From positions 1,115 to 24,017 of the forward strand of contig CAJPVJ010000507.1 in NCBI GenBank assembly GCA_905397405.1: a stretch of 22,903 nucleotides of DNA, read 5' to 3'. The translations under genes and the position numbers were made by a program. How positions within the stretch are numbered: the stretch's first letter is position 1; every line of letters starts with the position of its first letter. Under the pieces are notes generated by a model, which worked only from the letters and a program-made list of their open reading frames with translations, had not been told where the DNA came from and searched no databases. This DNA comes from Oppiella nova. Its lineage: Eukaryota; Arthropoda; Arachnida; Sarcoptiformes; Oppiidae. This document shows positions 20,401 to 22,903 of the stretch, piece by piece.

Positions 20401-21523
20401 GGAATCAGATCAATATCTACGATATCTTCGAGGATGTGATAGAATGGTTGCAACTGGTGGTCAAAATAGTTGCGGGTGTCTGTGTTTAATGTCTCGTAAA
20501 ACACAGATAACTGCACTTTAGCCCCTTTGGCAACATTACATCTTTCGGGTTTCTCAGTGCCTGTCTGTGAATGCAATTAAATCATTACTTATTCAATCAT
20601 TACAATCACAATAACAATGCTTACAAATGCATCGCAAATGGCTTTAACTAAGTCTTGTGTGGCCTCCTCTGTAATGGGCTGTGAATCGAGTTGAACAGCC
20701 AGACCATTCTTTAGACTATCTTTTATTGGTGTAGTCTTTGCCTCCATTTGATCAGTGAATTTGTTGCCGTCCACACCGGCCACACACTCGGCGATTGAGG
20801 GCCACTCGTCAAACAGATCCAAAGTAGCGCAATGAGGGCCCACAAGACTGATGTCTTCCATCTTTTTATTCTTGAACATACAGTGAACGAAAAGGGCCAC
20901 ACCTTTCTTCACCTCTTCAGTTGGTGGCTGTCCATCATTGATGATACCAATGGCACAGGCCTTACATTTAACAGTTTCATATGAATTAGTTATATAAATA
21001 AAACGATAGTTTTCAATCTTTTAAAAGTTGATCTTTAATACCTGAACTTTATTGGCCAAACACTGTTTATCACCAAATGGACAAATGTAATTGTTTTCAT
21101 TTTCAGGATCTTTTCCAGTGTTCCCATAGGGAACAAAATCCAAGTCAATTATCTCCCATAAGTAGTCGATTGCGGGTCGAACTTCTTCCACGAAGAACTT
21201 TCGATTGACTGCATTCAGGGTTTCATAATATATTGTCACCTTTACTTTCTCTCCAACTCGAGTCTGGGTTCAATCAAATAACTTATATTAGATTGGAGCT
21301 TTTAATATAATCAATCAACTTATACATCATACACTATAGAATATTTTTCTATAATAACTAATTCTTTAATAGGTTAAAATTATTAAATTAATATTAGGTA
21401 ATATTAATTAAATTATGGATTGTATTGATTTAAACTTACATTTGTATCATCCCTTTGTATAACTGAAGAGAATGATTGATGAATGAGAAATGCATTTAAA
21501 ATGAATATAAGAAATGTATTCAT
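14058..21523 (-). CDS. Nine-domain GILT-like protein: secreted, CxxC-less, with mucin-like stalk and GPI-anchor signal
   Basis: Minus-strand exons: 21523..21440, 21263..21042, 20960..20625, 20564..20325, 20265..19912, 19829..19605, 19537..19196, 18997..18755, 18685..18317, 18247..18014, 17938..17588, 17503..17252, 17196..16846, 16766..16393 (contains a 128-nt artefactual insertion), 16323..16009, 15936..15709, 15648..15298, 15206..14940, 14869..14620, 14557..14478, 14414..14058. With one duplicate removed, the protein is about 1,898 residues. Order: signal peptide, nine GILT (gamma-interferon-inducible lysosomal thiol reductase)-like domains of about 185-205 residues, a Ser/Thr/Pro stalk and a hydrophobic C-terminal tail. 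Every domain lacks the CxxC redox pair but most keep the C-x6-C-x2-N-x4-C signature. All introns are phase 0 except one in domain 9. The donor of exon 11 (gtgctt at 17587) is weak. True GILT enzymes have one domain and reduce disulfides in lysosomes. This protein more probably binds ligands or acts structurally at the cell surface; its function is unknown. Confidence 0.85.
14239..14365 (-). repeat. Minisatellite coding for the STITPG repeats
   Basis: Tandem units of 21 and 18 bp alternate (a 39-bp higher-order unit) and encode SSTITPG/STITPG. The copies are nearly identical at DNA level, so the array is recent or homogenised and may vary in copy number. Confidence 0.75.
14478..15206 (-). other. 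GILT-like domain 9 (exons 18-20), with an extra intron
   Basis: Residues about 1582-1780. Active-site region FYYSSDDTSSNWV, no CxxC. CPTDTECLANRIH-AC keeps the Cys with one residue fewer between the first two. Its second half is split by a phase-1 intron (14619-14558) just before the late loop FPWVTVEDQ; no other domain has this intron. Confidence 0.82.
15298..15936 (-). other. GILT-like domain 8 (exons 16-17)
   Basis: Residues about 1389-1581. The active-site region is strongly diverged (INYQNMETSVAEFV), no CxxC. Signature CPQNEAQCNANKVH-AC is kept except for Gly. Late loop VPWVTIGDS. Confidence 0.85.
16009..16766 (-). other. GILT-like domain 7 (exons 14-15), exon 14 interrupted by a duplication
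   Basis: Residues about 1202-1388 after removing one duplicate. Opens with a proline run (APPPPLQKP). Active-site region HYEPLNKDSQTFI, no CxxC. Signature weakened: CPNDEECHTFKQH-AC, with the Asn replaced by Phe. Late loop TPWILVNGKH. As deposited, the 128-nt duplication (2 mod 3) causes a frameshift and a stop soon after ECHT; without it exon 14 is 246 nt and open to the donor gtcggt at 16392. Confidence 0.8.
16406..16660 (-). repeat. Perfect 127-nt tandem duplication in exon 14 of the GILT-array gene
   Basis: 16406-16532 and 16534-16660 are identical over 127 nt, with one base between them (period 128). The duplication breaks the reading frame; removing 128 nt restores an exon of normal size. 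It is probably an unmerged overlap between contigs assembled with k=127. Confidence 0.92.
16846..17503 (-). other. GILT-like domain 6 (exons 12-13)
   Basis: Residues about 1001-1201. The active-site region is divergent (FHYQTGDLSVKNYV) and has no CxxC. Signature CPNGDNECIGNKIH-TC is kept. Late loop TPWIVIEGKH. Confidence 0.85.
17588..18247 (-). other. GILT-like domain 5 (exons 10-11)
   Basis: Residues about 806-1000. Active-site region YYETLNPQTRRFF, no CxxC. Signature CPAGENQCLGNKIQ-AC is fully kept. Late loop SPWIVINGER. The donor closing this domain (gtgctt) is chosen for phase and is weak; gtaaca at 17601 is an alternative that would break phase. Confidence 0.8.
18317..18997 (-). other. 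GILT-like domain 4 (exons 8-9)
   Basis: Residues about 602-805. Active-site region YYESMNSLSKTFF, no CxxC. CATNLAACVAN keeps two Cys, but the last signature Cys is replaced (AIII). Late loop VPYVMETGRH. Confidence 0.85.
19014..19267 (-). repeat. 126-nt duplication spanning the exon 7 end and intron of the GILT-array gene
   Basis: 19014-19139 and 19142-19267 are identical over 126 nt with period 128. Each copy carries the last 24 codons of exon 7 plus its donor. With one copy removed, the intron becomes about 70 nt, the normal size for this gene. Confidence 0.9.
19196..19829 (-). other. GILT-like domain 3 (exons 6-7)
   Basis: Residues about 413-601. Active-site region YYEALNHKSRRFI, no CxxC. 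Signature CPDGPDQCIGNQLQ-AC is kept. Late loop IPVITIDGE. The exon 7 donor gtgagt at 19195 lies in the second copy of a 126-nt duplication; the other copy falls wholly in the following intron. Confidence 0.85.
19912..20564 (-). other. GILT-like domain 2 (exons 4-5)
   Basis: Residues about 215-412. Active-site region FYETLNTDTRNYF, no CxxC. The signature is degraded: CDSDDLCIAN has one residue fewer between the Cys, and the final Cys is replaced (AVVV). Late loop reads IPFATVNNE. Confidence 0.85.
20625..21263 (-). other. GILT-like domain 1 (exons 2-3)
   Basis: Residues about 29-214. The active-site region reads YYETLNAVNRKFF, with Asn where both Cys of CxxC should be. Signature CPFGDKQCLANKVQ-AC is fully kept across the exon junction. 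The Pro-Trp loop seen late in other domains is missing (reads GLAVQLDSQ), so the cis-proline site also seems lost. Confidence 0.85.
21440..21523 (-). other. Signal peptide exon of the GILT-array gene
   Basis: Exon 1, 28 codons from ATG at 21523: MNTFLIFILNAFLIHQSFSS followed by VIQRDDTN. It has a hydrophobic core and a small-residue cleavage region, so it is a typical signal peptide. Donor gtaagt at 21439, phase 0. Confidence 0.85.
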
Positions 21524-22315
21524 TACTTGAGAGCACAAGTTACCTGAGCGAAATGGTCTACAATATCAAAGTTCTAGCTCTTAAAGTATTGGAGTGAAAG
21601 TCTAAATATTTTAATTAGCCTTTGATTTAATCAAACTTTTATTCAAGTTTTTAATGGTTATTTAATTGAACGAAATATTTATTAAATCATTTCTATGTTT
21701 TTCTTCTGTTTCAAATCAAATCTTTTTTTAATTGTTTGATAAGTTTATAACACTATTAATAAAATTTATTTCAAAATACAAAGTTTTTTATACATTTACA
21801 ACTATTCTTGAGTTTATATGACTCTGTGTTTTTGAGAAAACAATTTATGTTAGTGCAAAATCTAATCTAATTAAGGTTACACTGCTAATTCTTTATTAAA
21901 TATAGAATAATTTCTTGAAGTTACTTAAAAACAAATAAAATGTTCTTTGACTTTTAAATAAAATTATAATTTATTTTAACTAAATATTTCAATATAATTC
22001 ATAAATTGTCAATCAAACTATAGTTTTTCTAAACAAATTGTTTTCAAAAATAGAGTACTGTATCTAAAATTGACTTATATTTAAATACATTGTTTACTAG
22101 TAATCTTTTATTGGTTTTTAACACTATTTAATTCAAATACTCTTTTATTATAAATATTTATAAAGCAAAACACTTCAAAATTCATAAGTTTATTAACTTT
22201 TATTTATAATTTTTTATTTAATTATTTAATACATTATTTAGTTAATTTAAATTAATACTAATAAATTAAATATTGATTTTAATACTGAATATTAGCTATG
22301 GACAAAATAAAACGA
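21524..22315. other. AT-rich intergenic region upstream of the GILT-array gene
   Basis: About 790 bp holding the presumed GILT-array promoter and the 3' flank of the channel gene. No ORF, RNA gene or repeat is recognised. Confidence 0.6.
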
Positions 22316-22903
22316 TCACCAATTATAGGCCACGGCCCAGGGACAGATTGTTGACAGAATATAAATAATTACAAATAACATATAAGTGACCGGGAATATA
22401 ATTCTTGAGGCATAATCTACTTTATTTCTACTCAAAGGATCCTTAGTATAATCGATATTTCCAAACACATAATACAAGATATTGCCGACAAGTCTTCCGC
22501 AGTGACAGAAAATTCTCTTATTTGTGTAGACATTGGTTTTCGGCACTTCTGTGAAACCCTAAACATATAAAAATATAATTCAAACAAAATTTTATTAATA
22601 TGACAATTATCTGATATTAATAATTATGATGATGACAATATGACAATGTGTGCAATTGTTATAGATTTGATTTGAAAGTACATTAAAGTACACCCATATC
22701 TACAGTCCTTTACTTGCGATTTAAGTTATCTTATGTTTAATAATAAAATTAAATGATCGCAAAAATTCAGAAATGCAGACCTGAGTGGTGCGCAAAGCCT
22801 TCCTATCGTTGGCCATCCAGGCCCAGGATATGGCGACCGCGAACTCTATGAGACTCATGAACACGAAAAATATACAGACAGTCATCCACCAGTGGAGGGC
22901 CAC
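22316..22903 (-). CDS. Cys-loop ligand-gated ion channel subunit, C-terminal part (partial at window edge)
   Basis: Two terminal exons, 22903..22781 (continues beyond the window) and 22558..22316, joined in phase 0 by GT-AG (donor gtctgc at 22780). The first begins VALHWWMTVCIFFVFMSLIE, which fits the third membrane segment of GABA/glycine/glutamate-type pentameric channels (the W/F-M-x-x-C-x-x-F-V-F-x-x-L-x-E-F/Y-A pattern). A loop of about 60 residues follows, and then the fourth segment after VDYASR (IIFPVTYMLFVIIYILSTI), ending AVAYNW-stop. The DxxSRxxFP start of M4 is typical of anion-selective arthropod subunits. The pore-lining M2 and the ligand-binding domain lie outside the window, so ligand and ion selectivity cannot be judged. 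Confidence 0.88.

Noticed and set aside
14058-21523. Phased repeats as a CRISPR or mobile-element array
   Set aside because: The repeats are diverged protein domains in exon pairs, with no short identical repeats, terminal repeats or transposase.

Overview
The window is eukaryotic nuclear DNA, most likely from an arthropod and plausibly a mite. The introns are short (about 60-100 nt) and AT-rich with GT-AG ends, and the intergenic DNA is very AT-rich. The genes are animal families, including an arthropod-type gustatory receptor and a Cys-loop channel. There is no operon structure. One run of N marks this as a draft scaffold. The species assignment is inference. I rebuilt the exon structures by hand from splice sites, reading phase and family similarity.

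Layout, left to right: an APMAP-like secreted beta-propeller (+, 18-2793, 3 exons); a gustatory receptor-like 7TM gene (-, 3806-5450) that looks broken or mis-assembled; a protein of three tandem SCP2 domains ending in the peroxisomal signal SKL (-, 6435-8086, 7 exons); head-to-head with it, the tail-anchored-protein targeting ATPase ASNA1/GET3 (+, 8751-10334, 4 exons); an N gap flanked by identical 233-bp copies; tRNA-Gly(TCC) (-); an intronless ELOVL fatty-acid elongase (-); a large gene of 21 exons (-, 14058-21523) encoding a signal peptide, nine tandem GILT-like thioredoxin-fold domains, a Ser/Thr/Pro stalk and a GPI-anchor-like tail; and the 3' end of a Cys-loop ligand-gated channel (-, 22316 to beyond 22903).

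Two observations stand out. First, bases 8836-8962 of ASNA1 exon 1 are the complement of the expected coding sequence without reversal. Read as the plain complement in the same left-to-right direction, they give the missing P-loop (GGKGGVGKTT), the switch I region (DPAHN) and an open frame into both flanks. No known DNA rearrangement makes a parallel complement, so this points to a data-processing error. Its best-fit length is 127 nt. A 127-nt perfect duplication (period 128) breaks a GILT exon at 16406-16660, and a 126-nt duplication, also of period 128, lies at 19014-19267. A common origin in a k=127 assembly step would explain all three.

Second, the nine-domain GILT-like protein has lost the CxxC redox motif in every domain but keeps most of the structural cysteine signature. 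Each domain is an exon pair bounded by phase-0 introns. It looks like a surface-anchored, catalytically inactive GILT array, an architecture I do not recognise. The genes are functionally independent; lipid-related functions (SCP2, ELOVL and possibly APMAP) share the window, but nothing in the sequence shows co-regulation.
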